Assembly (NCBI RefSeq): GCF_014199595.1
Contig: NZ_JACHNX010000001.1
Coordinates: 186,001 to 250,000 of the forward strand
Origin: Sphingomonas yabuuchiae
GTDB lineage: Bacteria; Pseudomonadota; Alphaproteobacteria; Sphingomonadales; Sphingomonadaceae
Reading direction: 5' to 3'
DNA length: 64,000 bases
Below, one piece after another: positions 1 through 9,528 of this stretch. The stretch's first letter is position 1. Each line of letters starts with the position of its first letter. A program made the translations under genes and the position numbers. The notes under the pieces were generated by a model. The model ran no database searches, was not told the origin of the DNA, and saw only the letters and a program-made list of their open reading frames with translations.

Positions 1-184
1 GGGAGGCGGCCTGCCGCTGTTCGCCGCTGATCCGGAAGCGGGCGGGGTTGGCGATCCGCTCCAGCATCGGCGAGGCCGCCAGGATCGCGCCGGAGATCGC
101 CAGGACGATCGCGATCAGCCCGATCCCCAGCCCCAGCCAGCGATGGACCTGCAATGCCGTATCGCGAAGGGAAATTCCGGCCAC
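1..184 (-). CDS. PepSY-associated TM helix protein (N-terminal fragment)
   Basis: Only the N-terminal ~61 codons lie in the window; the gene runs off the left edge. The start appears to be a GTG at 184. The readable part has the layout of PepSY-TM (iron-regulated membrane) proteins: a short cytoplasmic start, the signature VHRWLGLGIGL, and a hydrophobic helix with ISGAIL. Members of the family are inner-membrane proteins, often linked to ferric siderophore use or electron transfer. Family assignment rests on this one helix, so function is not established. A weak purine-rich stretch precedes the GTG. Confidence 0.55.
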   Translation of the reverse strand, partial: MAGISLRDTALQVHRWLGLGIGLIAIVLAISGAILAASPMLERIANPARFRISGEQRQAAS

Positions 185-264
185 ACAAACCCCGAAACAG
201 ACGGCGCGCCCTGCCGGAGGCGAAGGGCGGCGTCAATCGGGGGCGTTCTATAGCGGCCTCATTC

Positions 265-375
265 CCCACCCCCCGTTCAGGCTGAGCGAAGTCGAAGCCC
301 ATGCCCCCGCCCTCGCCTCAATCACAAAGGCCATCCCTTGGCCTTCGACTTCGCTCAGGCTGAACGGAGGTGGGG
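265..375. repeat. Inverted pair of REP-like palindromic elements
   Basis: Two copies of one short intergenic element face each other: CCGTTCAGGCTGAGCGAAGT begins at 273 and its reverse complement lies within 341-370. Each is flanked by a run of C or G (CCCACCCCCC, GGAGGTGGGG). Together they form an interrupted palindrome of about 110 bp between the PepSY and ribbon-helix-helix genes. The same element recurs at about 12.6, 13.0, 13.8 and 30.4-30.6 kb. Confidence 0.85.
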
Positions 376-401
376 AAGGCGTAGCTGCCTTAAGAAAGGA
401 A

Positions 402-647
402 TCACCGCCGCAGGAACAACCAGGACCGGATCGCACTGGCCAAATTCGGCGGGTCTTCCACCACGATCCGCAGCGCATCGATCTCCGCGACCAGAGCCGA
501 CAGCGGCAGGGCGTGCGCCAGCGCCGCCTCTTCGAGCGCGGTCCAGAAGACCGGCTCCAGACTGATCGAGGTCTGGTGCCCGGCGATGGTGATCGAGCGT
601 TTGACCGGACCGACGAATCCTTCCGCCGGGGCCGCGATCCGGCTCAT
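402..647 (-). CDS. Ribbon-helix-helix domain protein
   Basis: An 81-residue protein that fits the RHH_4-type ribbon-helix-helix family: a short beta strand ([16 protein letters not shown], about residues 17-32) followed by two helices ([19 protein letters not shown]). Such proteins are usually small dimeric DNA-binding regulators, though many in this subfamily are uncharacterised. Its ATG overlaps the cobT stop as ATGA, so it is probably translationally coupled to cobT and is the last gene of a cobS-cobT operon. The link to cobalamin synthesis is positional only. Confidence 0.75.
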   Translation of the reverse strand: MSRIAAPAEGFVGPVKRSITIAGHQTSISLEPVFWTALEEAALAHALPLSALVAEIDALRIVVEDPPNLASAIRSWLFLRR

Positions 648-2467
648 TCGGTGTCGAACAGGCTGGCCAGCTGCTCGATGATCGTGCCGCCCAGCTGCTC
701 GGCATCCATGATCGTCACCGCGCGCGCATAATAGCGGGTCACGTCATGGCCGATGCCGATCGCGATCAGCTCGACCGGGCTCTTGCTTTCGATCCAGCCG
801 ATCACCTGGCGCAGATGGCGTTCCAGATAGCTGCCCGAATTGACCGACAGGGTGGAGTCGTCGACCGGCGCACCGTCGGAGATGACCATCAGGATGCGCC
901 GCTCCTCGGGCCGCGCGATCAAGCGGCTATGCGCCCACATCAGCGCTTCGCCGTCGATATTCTCCTTGAGCAGCCCTTCGCGCATCATCAGGCCGAGATT
1001 GTTGCGCGCGCGCCGCCACGGCTCGTCGGCCTGTTTGTAGACGATGTGGCGGATGTCGTTCAGCCGTCCCGGCTGCGGCGGGCGACCGGCCGCCAGCCAG
1101 GTCTCGCGGCTCTGCCCGCCCTTCCACGCACGGGTGGTGAAGCCGAGAATCTCGGTCTTCACCCCGCACCGCTCCAGCGTGCGCGCGAGGATGTCGGCGG
1201 AGATGGCGGCGATGCCGATCGGCCGCCCACGCATCGACCCCGAATTGTCGATCAGGAGGGTGACGACCGTATCGCGGAAATCGGTGTCGCGCTCGATCTT
1301 GTAGGACAGCGACTGGCCGGGATTGACCACGACGCGGGCGAGCCGCGCGGCGTCGAGAATGCCCTCTTCCTGGTCGAAATCCCAGGACCGCGACTGTTGC
1401 GCCATCAACCGGCGTTGCAGTCGGTTGGCGAGCTTGGACACCGCCGATTGCAGATGCGCCAGCTGCTGGTCGAGATAGCCGCGAAGCCGCGCCAGTTCGT
1501 CGGCGTCGCACAGCTCGCCCGCCGCGATCACCTCGTCATATTGGGTGGTCCAGGGCTTGTAGTCGAATTGCGACGCCAGATCGTTGAGCGGGCGGTTGGG
1601 GCGGGTCGGCTGGCTGCCTTCGTCGCCATCCTCGCCGGGTTCGCCGTCGAGATCGTCGAGCGAGTCCTGGCTCTGCTCCTGCGATTCGCCGTCCTCGCTG
1701 TCCGAGTCGCGCTTCTCGGCGCGGGCCTCGACCTCGCCTTCGCCCTGGCCCTGTTCGTCGTTATCCTCTTCGCTCTCGTCCTGCTGCTGTTCGTCCTCGC
1801 CTTCCTGATCGTCGCCGCCTTCATCGGCCTGATCGGGTTCGGCAGGCGGTTCGGCGAGTTCGAGATCGGCGAGCATCTTGGCGGTCAGCGACTGGAACGC
1901 CTTCTGGTCGTCCATCGCGCCCGCCAGCGCGTCGAGGTTGGTCGCCCCCTCCAGCCAGTCGCGGACCAGCGCCAGGGCGGGTGCGGTTTCGGCAGGCGAA
2001 GGCCGTCCGGTCATCCGTTCCCGCAGGATGAGCCCCAGCGCGGTCGACAAGGGCACCTCGTCGCGGTTGCGCGCACGGGTCAGCGGGTCGGAGCGCAACC
2101 GTACGTCCAGCGCATGGGCGAGATTGTCGCCGATCCCCGCATAGCCCCGCGCGCCCAGCGCCTCGATCCGCGCCGTCTCGACCGCGTCATAGACCGCGCG
2201 CGCCACCGCCTCGACCGGGGCGGCCCTGGCGTGGAGCGCGGTGTCGTGCAGCTTCAGCCGCAACGCGAAGGCATCGGCGAATCCGCGCGCCTCGGCCACC
2301 TGTTCGGCGGGCAGGGCGCGGCCGGGCATGGGCACGCGGATATGCTTGCCCGAGGAGGTCGGCGCATCGGCGGTGAAGGCGAGCTCGACCTCCGGCTCCT
2401 GCGCGATGGTGCGCGCCGTGCCGCCGAGGACCGCCTTGAACCGGTCGAGAGGGGTTTCGTTGCCCAA
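644..2467 (-). CDS. cobT: Aerobic cobaltochelatase subunit CobT
   Basis: A 607-residue protein with the layout of CobT, the large non-catalytic partner of CobS in the ATP-dependent CobNST chelatase that inserts cobalt into hydrogenobyrinic acid a,c-diamide. The N-terminal region carries the helical CobT domain. Residues about 215-290 are extremely acidic (runs of E, D, Q), typical of CobT. The C-terminal third is a von Willebrand A domain with the MIDAS motif DNSGSM near residue 406. The gene follows cobS by 5 bp and overlaps the next gene by 4 bp, which supports one minus-strand operon. The magnesium-chelatase-like subunit CobN is not in the window. Confidence 0.93.
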   Translation of the reverse strand: MGNETPLDRFKAVLGGTARTIAQEPEVELAFTADAPTSSGKHIRVPMPGRALPAEQVAEARGFADAFALRLKLHDTALHARAAPVEAVARAVYDAVETARIEALGARGYAGIGDNLAHALDVRLRSDPLTRARNRDEVPLSTALGLILRERMTGRPSPAETAPALALVRDWLEGATNLDALAGAMDDQKAFQSLTAKMLADLELAEPPAEPDQADEGGDDQEGEDEQQQDESEEDNDEQGQGEGEVEARAEKRDSDSEDGESQEQSQDSLDDLDGEPGEDGDEGSQPTRPNRPLNDLASQFDYKPWTTQYDEVIAAGELCDADELARLRGYLDQQLAHLQSAVSKLANRLQRRLMAQQSRSWDFDQEEGILDAARLARVVVNPGQSLSYKIERDTDFRDTVVTLLIDNSGSMRGRPIGIAAISADILARTLERCGVKTEILGFTTRAWKGGQSRETWLAAGRPPQPGRLNDIRHIVYKQADEPWRRARNNLGLMMREGLLKENIDGEALMWAHSRLIARPEERRILMVISDGAPVDDSTLSVNSGSYLERHLRQVIGWIESKSPVELIAIGIGHDVTRYYARAVTIMDAEQLGGTIIEQLASLFDTE

Positions 2468-2472
2468 GGGGA

Positions 2473-3477
2473 TCAGGCCCGGCCGACGACGCTTTCGGGC
2501 AGGTCCTTGCCGAAGACGCGCTGATAATATTCCGCCACCAGCGCGCGCTCATTCTCGTCGCACTTGTTGAGGAAGGACAGGCGGAAGGCAAAGCCCGGAT
2601 CGCCGAAGATCAGCGTGTTCTGCGCCCAGGTGATGACCGTGCGCGGGCTCATCACGGTCGAGATGTCGCCGTTGACGAAGCCCTTGCGGGTCATGTCGGC
2701 GACGCGGACCATGTTCTCGACCAGCTGCTTGCCGTCGGGCTTGTCATATTCGCCCGACTTGGCGAGCACGATCTGCGCCTCGGTGACGGCGGGCAGATAG
2801 TTGAGCGTGACCACGATGTTCCAGCGGTCCATCTGGCCCTGGTTGATCTGCTGCGTGCCGTGATACAGGCCGCTGGTGTCGCCCAGACCCACCGTGTTGG
2901 CGGTGGCGAACAGGCGGAACCACTTGTTCGGGCGGATCACGCGGTTCTGGTCGAGCAGGGTCAGCTTGCCCTCCGTCTCCAGCACGCGCTGAATCACGAA
3001 CATCACGTCGGGGCGGCCCGCATCATATTCGTCGAAGACGAGCGCGGTCGGCGTCTGGAGCGCCCAGGGGAGCAGGCCCTCGCGGAATTCGGTCACCTGC
3101 TGCCCGTCCTTCAGGACGATGGCGTCACGGCCGATCAGGTCGATACGGCTGATATGCGCGTCTAGGTTGATGCGGATGCACGGCCAGTTGAGGCGGGCGG
3201 CGACCTGTTCGATATGGCTCGATTTGCCGGTGCCGTGATAGCCCTGGACCATCACGCGGCGGTTGTGCGCGAAACCCGCCAGGATCGCCAGCGTGGTGTC
3301 GGGATCGAACACATAGGCGGGATCGAGATCGGGGACGCGCTCGTCCGACACCGAAAAGGCCGGAACCTCCATGTCGGTGTCGATGCCGAACAGGTCGCGC
3401 ACCGACACCATCTTGTCGGGTGCATCGAGAATCGTCGTATCGCGGCTGTCGGGAAGCGTATTCGGGATGTTGGTCAT
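2473..3477 (-). CDS. cobS: Aerobic cobaltochelatase subunit CobS
   Basis: A 334-residue AAA+ ATPase matching CobS. Walker A is GYHGTGKSS (residues 79-87) and Walker B is ALVFDE (145-150). It carries the long CobS-specific N-terminal stretch before the ATPase core. CobS forms hexameric rings that stack on CobT and drive metal insertion by CobN in the cytoplasm. It is the first gene of the minus-strand cobS-cobT-RHH operon; its promoter should lie in the 187-bp gap to the divergent VOC gene. Confidence 0.93.
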   Translation of the reverse strand: MTNIPNTLPDSRDTTILDAPDKMVSVRDLFGIDTDMEVPAFSVSDERVPDLDPAYVFDPDTTLAILAGFAHNRRVMVQGYHGTGKSSHIEQVAARLNWPCIRINLDAHISRIDLIGRDAIVLKDGQQVTEFREGLLPWALQTPTALVFDEYDAGRPDVMFVIQRVLETEGKLTLLDQNRVIRPNKWFRLFATANTVGLGDTSGLYHGTQQINQGQMDRWNIVVTLNYLPAVTEAQIVLAKSGEYDKPDGKQLVENMVRVADMTRKGFVNGDISTVMSPRTVITWAQNTLIFGDPGFAFRLSFLNKCDENERALVAEYYQRVFGKDLPESVVGRA

Positions 3478-3664
3478 CAGGCCCTCGTCTCGTCGCTCAA
3501 CGCCTTAAGCCAAGCGCGGCTCCCTACTCAATGGCGGTGATCGCACGAAACGGGTCTTCCGGCGATTGCGGGGCGATGGCTTCGGGGTCATCCTCGGGCT
3601 CTTGGCGTGCGAGTCGCGTCACGGGGCAAGCATTTGATCTGTCGGGTAAAAGGGCGGGGCGATC

Positions 3665-4429
3665 ATGGCGAATTTCATCTGGTACGAATTGCTGACCGAC
3701 GACATCGCGGCGGCGCAGGATTTCTATACCCATGTCGTCGGCTGGCAGATCGGCGACAGCGGTATTGCCGGAATCGATTATCGCATCTTCGCGACGCCCG
3801 AAGGCGAGGCGATCGGCGGGCTGATGCAGCGGCCCGATGGTTCGCCGGGCGGTCCGGTCTGGTTCGGATATCTGCCGGTGGTCGATGTTGACGAATCGCT
3901 GGGGGCCATCATCGAGGATGGCGGGCAGGTGCTGATGCCCGCCTGGACGATGGACGGGGTGGGGCGCATGGCGCTGGTCACCGATACCCTGGGCGCACCC
4001 TTCTACATCATGGCGCCGGAAGCGGCGCAGCCGTCGCGTTCCTTTGTCGAGCATGGCACCGGCCCGGCGACCGGCCATGTCGTCTGGAACGAGCGGATCG
4101 CGAGCGACCCCGAGCGGGCGCTGGCCTTTTTCGGACGGCATTTCGGCTGGAGCCATCAGGGCGGGATGCCGATGGGCGAGCTGGGGGAGTATCGCTTCCT
4201 GGCCGATGGACCTGTCGTGCTGGGCGCGCTGATGGGCTGCCCGCCGGGGGGTGAGCCGGGCTGGCATTTCTATGTCGCGGTGGACGATATCGATGCGGCG
4301 GCGGCGCGGGTGGTCGAGCGGGGCGGTACGATCGAGTTCGGACCGATGGAGATTCCGGGCGGGGACTATTCGCTGTCCGCCCGCGACCCGCAGGGCGCGC
4401 GATTCGGACTGGTCGGGCCGCGGAAGTAA
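3665..4429 (+). CDS. VOC (glyoxalase/bleomycin-resistance fold) protein, two domains
   Basis: A 254-residue cytoplasmic protein with two vicinal-oxygen-chelate domains: the first begins FIWYELLTDDIAAAQDFY (residues 4-21), the second at about residue 137 with VVWNERIASDPERALAFF. Tandem VOC proteins of this size resemble the CFP30-type group annotated as putative hydroxylases or glyoxalase-like enzymes. The substrate cannot be read from sequence. It stands alone, divergent from cobS and convergent with the J-domain gene, with a terminator-like hairpin just after the stop. Confidence 0.85.
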   Translation: MANFIWYELLTDDIAAAQDFYTHVVGWQIGDSGIAGIDYRIFATPEGEAIGGLMQRPDGSPGGPVWFGYLPVVDVDESLGAIIEDGGQVLMPAWTMDGVGRMALVTDTLGAPFYIMAPEAAQPSRSFVEHGTGPATGHVVWNERIASDPERALAFFGRHFGWSHQGGMPMGELGEYRFLADGPVVLGALMGCPPGGEPGWHFYVAVDDIDAAAARVVERGGTIEFGPMEIPGGDYSLSARDPQGARFGLVGPRK

Positions 4430-4433
4430 TGAT

Positions 4434-4452
4434 CCTCCCCTTGCAGGGGAGG
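4434..4452. terminator. Hairpin between convergent genes
   Basis: CCTCCCC and GGGGAGG form a 7-bp stem around a five-base loop. It sits between the convergent VOC and J-domain genes and can act on both strands as a terminator, although there is no T-run on the plus strand. The arms match the CCTCCCC/GGGGAGG arms of the larger repeats at 21.2, 53.5, 55.8 and 61.3 kb. Confidence 0.5.
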
Positions 4453-4461
4453 AATTAGGGG

Positions 4462-5091
4462 TCACGCGAATGCGGGCGCCTGGCGGAGTTGCTGATAGGC
4501 CGCGATCACCTTTTGCAGCCGCGCCTCATGGGCACGATCCCCGCCATTGCGGTCGGGATGATAGCGCCGCACCAGCTCGCTATATCGCCGCCGGAGCGCC
4601 CCACGATCGGCATTCGCCTCCAGCCCCAGCACCTTCAGGCTTTCACGATCCTGCCCCGACAGGGGCTTGCCGTCCGATCGCTCGGGCGCGGCCTCGCGGC
4701 GATAGCGCGCGGCGATGGCGTCCAGTGGATCGGAGAAATCGGCCCAGCGCGGTCCCGGATCGGTGCCGTTCTGCGCAAAGGCACGGGTCTCGCGCTCCCA
4801 GCCCGCATAGGGGCGCTGGGCGCGGTGGATCTCGTCCGCGCTCATGCCGTCGAAGAAATTGTAGCGGCTGTTGAAGGCGCGGACATGTTCCAGGCAGAAC
4901 CAGCGGAACTGGCCCGGCCCGTCGCCGCTGCGCGTGCCCTCGGCCGGCGGCGCACGGAACTCGCCCGCTTCGGTGCAGCCCGCATGGTCGCACACACGGT
5001 CGCTATTCTCGACGCGGCCGTGAAACCGTGCGCCCGTTTTTTCCCTTGGGGGTTTGTCCTTGGGGGTATCGCTGCTCGACCGACGCGCCAC
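4462..5091 (-). CDS. J-domain protein with N-terminal Cys-rich region
   Basis: A 209-residue DnaJ-type co-chaperone whose J domain is C-terminal (about residues 150-209) and contains HPD at 178-180 followed by RNGGD. The region before it has CDHAGC (C34, C39) and WFCLEH (C66, H69), which could bind zinc. There is no membrane segment or Gly/Phe region, so it is not classical DnaJ. J proteins of this layout, widespread in alphaproteobacteria, presumably recruit DnaK to a specific client. It is divergent from bolA with 40 bp between them. Confidence 0.85.
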   Translation of the reverse strand: MARRSSSDTPKDKPPREKTGARFHGRVENSDRVCDHAGCTEAGEFRAPPAEGTRSGDGPGQFRWFCLEHVRAFNSRYNFFDGMSADEIHRAQRPYAGWERETRAFAQNGTDPGPRWADFSDPLDAIAARYRREAAPERSDGKPLSGQDRESLKVLGLEANADRGALRRRYSELVRRYHPDRNGGDRAHEARLQKVIAAYQQLRQAPAFA

Positions 5092-5131
5092 GGCTATCCG
5101 CTTGTCCTGAAAAACCGTCTATATAGGGGCC

Positions 5132-5416
5132 ATGACCGATATCACCACCGCCCCAATCACAGACCAGATCACCGCCCGCCTGACCCAGGCGCTGTCGCCT
5201 GCCCATCTGGAAGTCATCAACGAAAGCGCGATGCATCGCGGCCATCTGGGCGATGACGGCACCGGCGAGAGCCATTTCCGCGTCATCGTCGTCGCGCCCG
5301 CTTTCGCAGGCCAGTCGCGCGTCGCCCGCCAGCGCATGGTGAACCACGCGCTCGCCGATCTGTTGTCGGAGCGTATCCATGCGCTGGCGATCAGCGCGAA
5401 GGCGCCCGGAGAATAA
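5132..5416 (+). CDS. bolA: BolA family protein
   Basis: A 94-residue BolA/IbaG-fold protein. The conserved signature is visible: HLEVINESAMHRGH early, then GESHFRVIVV and a C-terminal helix with RVARQRMVNHAL. The histidine in SHFRV is the usual Fe-S ligand when BolA pairs with a monothiol glutaredoxin. BolA proteins act in Fe-S and iron homeostasis and, in some bacteria, transcriptional control. It begins a tight plus-strand group with GST, Nudix and pirin genes. Confidence 0.9.
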   Translation: MTDITTAPITDQITARLTQALSPAHLEVINESAMHRGHLGDDGTGESHFRVIVVAPAFAGQSRVARQRMVNHALADLLSERIHALAISAKAPGE

Positions 5417-5420
5417 TCCC

Positions 5421-6113
5421 ATGCCCTATGACCTGTGGTACTGGCCCGGCCTGCCGGGACGCGGCGAGTTCGTCCGGCTGGTGCTGGAGGCCGCAGGTCT
5501 GCCCTATCGCGACCGGGGCGTGGAGGAGGGGGCCGAGGCGCTGCTCGCCGACATGCGCAAGGGGAGCCGCTTGCCCTTCGCTCCGCCATATTTGCGCACC
5601 GGGGGACGGGCGATCGCGCAGGTCGCCAATATCCTCCACTGGCTGACCGAGCGGCACGATCTGGCACCGGTGAGCGACCGCGTCTGGCTGAACCAGCTGC
5701 AACTGACGATCAGCGACATGGTGGCCGAGGTGCATAATGTGCATCATCCGGTCGCGACCGGCGCCTATTATCACGAACAGAAGCCCGAAGCCGCCCGCGC
5801 CGCCGCGCAGTTCCGCCAGGAACGCCTCCCCAAATTTCTTGGCTATTTCGAGGATGCGCTGGGTGACGGCGAGTGGATGGCGGGCGGGCGCTGGTCGCCG
5901 GTCGATACCTCGCTGTTCCAGTTGATCGCGGGTCTGCGCTACATGTTCCCCAGGCGCATGGCGTCGGTCGAGGGCGACTATCCCGCGCTCATCGCCCTGT
6001 ACGACCGTGTAAAGGCCGTGCCCGGCATTGCCGCCTATCTGGACAGCGACCGGCGACAGGCGTTCAATGAGGATGGAATTTTCCGCCATTATCTGGAGCT
6101 TGACGCCGAATGA
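5421..6113 (+). CDS. Glutathione S-transferase family protein
   Basis: A 230-residue cytosolic GST. The N-terminal thioredoxin-like domain starts YDLWYWPGLPGRGEF with a tyrosine-rich start as in Sigma/Alpha-like GSTs, and the C-terminal all-helical domain follows from about residue 85. Start chosen at the ATG at 5421, four bases after the bolA stop; an open frame extends 42 bases upstream but has no better signal. Specific substrate unknown; family members conjugate glutathione or reduce peroxides. Its stop overlaps the Nudix start by 4 bp. Confidence 0.87.
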   Translation: MPYDLWYWPGLPGRGEFVRLVLEAAGLPYRDRGVEEGAEALLADMRKGSRLPFAPPYLRTGGRAIAQVANILHWLTERHDLAPVSDRVWLNQLQLTISDMVAEVHNVHHPVATGAYYHEQKPEAARAAAQFRQERLPKFLGYFEDALGDGEWMAGGRWSPVDTSLFQLIAGLRYMFPRRMASVEGDYPALIALYDRVKAVPGIAAYLDSDRRQAFNEDGIFRHYLELDAE

Positions 6114-6571
6114 CCCGCATACCCCGTCCCGCCGCGCGCATCCTGTTGGTGGATGGGGCGGGCCGGACCCTGATGTTCCGCTTCACTCCCGGCGATCGCC
6201 CGCCCTTCTGGTGCACGCCGGGCGGCGCGGTCGATCCGGGGGAAAACTATGAACAGGCCGCGCGCCGCGAGTTGCTGGAGGAAACCGGCCTCGACCGCGA
6301 TTGCGGGCCTCAGGTCGCACGGCGGCAGGTCGAGTTCCTGACCATCGAGGGTGTCGAGGTCGAGGCCGACGAACGCTATTTCCGCGTCGACATCGACGCG
6401 CATGAGGTGACGGGGGCGGGTCACACCGCGCTGGAGCAGCGGGTCATGCAGAGCTGGCGCTGGTTCAGCCGTGAAGAGCTGGCCGCCCATACCGAACCCT
6501 ATTTCCCGACCGACCTGATCGCGCTGCTCGACGCCACGGAGCCGGCCCCCACGGAGCAAAGCCATGTTTGA
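6110..6571 (+). CDS. Nudix hydrolase
   Basis: A 153-residue Nudix enzyme with a perfect Nudix box at residues 39-61, of the form Gx5Ex7REUxEExGU, reading GAVDPGE...RRELLEETGL. These glutamates bind the divalent metals used to hydrolyse nucleoside diphosphates linked to another group. The exact substrate cannot be read. The ATG overlaps the GST stop (ATGA) and its end overlaps the pirin start by 8 bp, so it is translationally coupled in the middle of the operon. Confidence 0.9.
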   Translation: MTRIPRPAARILLVDGAGRTLMFRFTPGDRPPFWCTPGGAVDPGENYEQAARRELLEETGLDRDCGPQVARRQVEFLTIEGVEVEADERYFRVDIDAHEVTGAGHTALEQRVMQSWRWFSREELAAHTEPYFPTDLIALLDATEPAPTEQSHV

Positions 6572-7463
6572 CGATTTCCTGCTGCGCACCCTGCAACCCT
6601 CCAGCCACGATCTGGGCGGGTTCAAGGTCCACCGGACGCTGCCCAACAAGGAGCGGACGATGGTCGGCCCCTTCATCTTCTTCGACCAGATGGGCCCGGC
6701 GCAGTTGCAACCCGGCTCCGGCATCGACGTGCGGCCGCATCCGCATATCAACCTGGCGACCGTCACCTATCTGTTCGACGGCGCGATCGGCCACCGCGAT
6801 TCGCTGGGCAGCGATCTGGTGATCGAGCCGGGTGCGGTCAATCTGATGACCGCAGGCCATGGCATCGTCCATTCCGAACGCTCGCCGGGCGAGATGCGGC
6901 CGCAGGGCCCGGTGCTGTCGGGCATCCAGACCTGGCTTGCGCTGCCCGAAGCGCAGGAGGAGATCGATCCCTGTTTCGAGCATGTCCCGGCCGAGGCGCT
7001 GCCCGAAATCCAGGGGCAGGGTGCCACCGCGCGGGTCATCATGGGCGAGCTGTGGGGACAACGGGCACCGACGACGACCTATGCGGGTACCATCTATGCC
7101 GACATCGCGCTGGAACCGGGCGGCAGCATTCCCATAGACCCCTCGGCGGAGGAGCGCGCCGTGTACTGCGCGCTGGGCGAGGCCAGCCTGGAGGGGATGC
7201 CGCTGGAACCGCAGCGTCTCTACATCCTGAAGCCGGGGATCGCCGCGACCTTGCGGTCCGAATCGGGTGGGCGGGTGATGCTGTGCGGCGGCGATGCGTT
7301 CACGACGCCGCGCCATGTCTGGTGGAATTTCGTGTCCTCGCGCCGCGAGCGGATCGAGGAGGCGAAGCGGGCCTGGCGCGCGCGGGAGTTTCCGACCGTG
7401 CCGGGCGACGATGCCGAGCGCATCGAAATCCCGGAGATTCCGAAGACCGTCAGTTATCCGTGA
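6564..7463 (+). CDS. Pirin family protein
   Basis: A 299-residue bicupin of the pirin family. The metal-site region reads RPHPHINLATVTYLF (about residues 54-68), and a second motif VNLMTAGHGIVHSE (about 92-105) supplies further His/Glu ligands. Bacterial pirins are iron-containing, often quercetinase-like or regulatory, with redox-stress links; the role here is not evident. It is the last gene of the bolA-GST-Nudix-pirin group, overlapping the Nudix gene by 8 bp. A 150-bp gap separates it from hemA. Confidence 0.92.
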   Translation: MFDDFLLRTLQPSSHDLGGFKVHRTLPNKERTMVGPFIFFDQMGPAQLQPGSGIDVRPHPHINLATVTYLFDGAIGHRDSLGSDLVIEPGAVNLMTAGHGIVHSERSPGEMRPQGPVLSGIQTWLALPEAQEEIDPCFEHVPAEALPEIQGQGATARVIMGELWGQRAPTTTYAGTIYADIALEPGGSIPIDPSAEERAVYCALGEASLEGMPLEPQRLYILKPGIAATLRSESGGRVMLCGGDAFTTPRHVWWNFVSSRRERIEEAKRAWRAREFPTVPGDDAERIEIPEIPKTVSYP

Positions 7464-7507
7464 TTCGAACGCTTCACCCGGCAGGGCGGAAGCTCCAAAC
7501 TGCGCAT

Positions 7508-7543
7508 ATCGGGAACCGATCGGTCTTTGGGACAATATGTCCA
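7508..7543. promoter_or_regulatory. Two small dyads upstream of hemA
   Basis: Two perfect inverted repeats with three-base spacers sit close together: ATCGG-GAA-CCGAT at 7508-7520 and GGACA-ATA-TGTCC at 7530-7542. They lie 70-105 bases before the hemA start, where an operator controlling haem synthesis would be expected. They do not match the FNR or PpsR/CrtJ consensus, so the binding protein is unknown. Short dyads can arise by chance. Confidence 0.35.
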
Positions 7544-7613
7544 CCATGATCGATCACAGTGAGCGCAGTTCCCGACTCGATTCATGTGCGGCTTGCGCCT
7601 ACATTCCCCTCCC

Positions 7614-8855
7614 ATGAGCATCGAAGGCACGGACGTGCGCGTGGATTATTCCCGCGTCTTCACCCAGGCGATCGACCGCCTGCACGCCGAGGGACGTTAC
7701 CGCGTCTTCATCGACATCCTACGCAACAAGGGCATGTTTCCCAACGCGCGGTGTTTTGCCGGGCATAACGGGCCCAAGCCGATCACGGTCTGGTGCTCCA
7801 ACGACTATCTGGCGATGGGGCAGCACCCGAAGGTCATCGCCGCGATGGAGGAAGCGCTGCACGACGTCGGCGCCGGTTCGGGCGGCACGCGCAACATTGG
7901 CGGCAACACGCATTATCATGTCGATCTGGAAGGCGAACTCGCCGACCTGCACGGCAAGGAAGCGGCTTTGCTGTTCACCAGCGGCTATGTCTCCAACGAA
8001 GCGACGCTGGCGACCTTGGCCAAGATCCTGCCGGGCTGCGTGATCTTTTCCGACGAACTGAACCACGCCTCGATGATCGCGGGAATCCGCAATTCGGGCT
8101 GCGAGAAGCAGGTCTTCCGCCACAATGATCTGGTGCATCTGGAGGAACTGCTGGCGGCGGCCGATCCGGCGGTGCCCAAGCTGATCGCGTTCGAGAGCGT
8201 CTATTCGATGGAGGGCGATGTCGCACCGATCGCGGCGATCTGCGATCTGGCGGACAAGTATAACGCGCTGACCTATCTCGACGAGGTGCATGCGGTCGGC
8301 ATGTACGGCGCGCGCGGCGGCGGCATTTCGGAGCGCGACGGCGTCGCCCACCGGCTGACCGTGATCGAGGGCACGCTGGGCAAGGCGTTCGGCGTGATGG
8401 GCGGCTATATCGCGGCCGACCGGATGATCGTCGACGTGATCCGTTCCTATGCGCCGGGATTCATCTTCACGACTTCGTTGTCGCCGGTGCTGGTCGCGGG
8501 CGTGTTGGCGAGCGTGCGTCACTTGAAGCAGAGCTCGGTCGAGCGCGAGGGGCAGCAGGCCGCCGCCGCGAAGCTGAAGGCGATGATGTCCGAAGCGAAC
8601 CTGCCCGTCATGCTGGGCGAGACGCATATCGTGCCGGTGATGGTCGGCGATCCCGTCAAGGCCAAGAAGATCAGCGACATCCTGCTCGCCGAATATGGCG
8701 TGTACGTCCAGCCGATCAATTACCCGACCGTGCCCCGCGGTACGGAGCGGCTGCGCTTCACCCCCGGCCCCGCGCATGACGAGGCGATGATGGCGGAACT
8801 GGTGTCGGCGCTGGTCGAAATCTGGGAGCGGCTCGAATTGAAGATGGCGGCGTAA
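7614..8855 (+). CDS. hemA: 5-aminolevulinate synthase
   Basis: A 413-residue PLP enzyme of the alpha-oxoamine synthase family that condenses succinyl-CoA and glycine to 5-aminolevulinate, the first step of the C4 haem/corrin pathway typical of alphaproteobacteria. The N-terminus [20 protein letters not shown] is the ALAS signature. The PLP lysine is K257 in EGTLGKAFG, and YLDEVHAVG carries the cofactor-binding Asp/His. Start chosen at ATG 7614 (MSIEGT); an upstream in-frame ATG at 7584 would add ten residues unlike the family. Haem and the corrin made with CobS/CobT share this precursor. Confidence 0.95.
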   Translation: MSIEGTDVRVDYSRVFTQAIDRLHAEGRYRVFIDILRNKGMFPNARCFAGHNGPKPITVWCSNDYLAMGQHPKVIAAMEEALHDVGAGSGGTRNIGGNTHYHVDLEGELADLHGKEAALLFTSGYVSNEATLATLAKILPGCVIFSDELNHASMIAGIRNSGCEKQVFRHNDLVHLEELLAAADPAVPKLIAFESVYSMEGDVAPIAAICDLADKYNALTYLDEVHAVGMYGARGGGISERDGVAHRLTVIEGTLGKAFGVMGGYIAADRMIVDVIRSYAPGFIFTTSLSPVLVAGVLASVRHLKQSSVEREGQQAAAAKLKAMMSEANLPVMLGETHIVPVMVGDPVKAKKISDILLAEYGVYVQPINYPTVPRGTERLRFTPGPAHDEAMMAELVSALVEIWERLELKMAA

Positions 8856-8890
8856 GGGGCTGCCCTTCGCCATCTATCGTATGGGAACTT

Positions 8891-8913
8891 CACCCCGGCC
8901 TTCGCCGGGGTGG
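8891..8913. terminator. GC-rich hairpin between hemA and the Uma2 gene
   Basis: CACCCCGGC and the complementary GCCGGGGTG flank a short loop, between the convergent hemA and Uma2 genes. It is a copy of the short element also present, as an inverted pair, at 53277-53302 and 53664-53689. It probably ends transcription from either side, but no T-run follows, so termination efficiency is uncertain. Confidence 0.5.
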
Positions 8914-8935
8914 TCACCATTTCCAAGGTCAAATT

Positions 8936-9484
8936 TTAATCGAGCGTGATTGCGGCGTCGCTGCCCGGGACCGCCAGTGCCTCGCCGAACCGCACCGTGT
9001 GGACGCTGCAATAGTCGCCCTCGACCGGATCGGCATAGACATGGACGACGCGCCGCACTCCGTCGATCACCCAATAGGTCGGGATGCCCGCCTGGGCGTA
9101 AAGCATCCGCTTGAGCCCCATATCGCGGCTTTGCGTGGTCTGTGCGATCTCGATGACCAGCTGCACGTCATACGGCGTCAGGAAGCGGTTCTCGACCAAC
9201 GGCTGGCGCAGCAGTGCGGCGTCGCAGGCGACGACGGTCGAATCGTTCAGGACCAGACCGGTCTCTGCCCGCACGACGGCAAGTCCCAGTTTTTGGGCCA
9301 GATAGAATACGACATTGGCCTGAGCCGCGGAGTGACCATTCATTGGCGGGTTCATCCGCTCCAGCTCCCCGTCGATCAGCTCGACCTTCATGCCCTCGAA
9401 GGCACCGCTTTCGACCATGTGCAGAAATTCGGGCGCCGTGAAGCGCGCGCGGGTGTCCGAGGAGAGGCGGGCCAGCTGGTTCAC
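8936..9484 (-). CDS. Uma2 family (DUF820) putative endonuclease
   Basis: A 182-residue protein of the Uma2/DUF820 restriction-endonuclease-like fold. Recognisable elements are KVELIDGELERMNPPMNGHS near residue 33, the catalytic-type acidic pair around VVACDAALL, and PYDVQLVIEIAQTT (a V-x-E-I strand), then KRMLYAQAGIPTYWVID. The PD-(D/E)xK-like core suggests nuclease activity, but biological roles are largely unknown. It stands alone on the minus strand next to a lipoprotein gene. Confidence 0.85.
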   Translation of the reverse strand: MNQLARLSSDTRARFTAPEFLHMVESGAFEGMKVELIDGELERMNPPMNGHSAAQANVVFYLAQKLGLAVVRAETGLVLNDSTVVACDAALLRQPLVENRFLTPYDVQLVIEIAQTTQSRDMGLKRMLYAQAGIPTYWVIDGVRRVVHVYADPVEGDYCSVHTVRFGEALAVPGSDAAITLD

Positions 9485-9528
9485 GGATGCAATCCTATCA
9501 TGGCGGGCGGCGCGAGCCTAGCCGCGCT

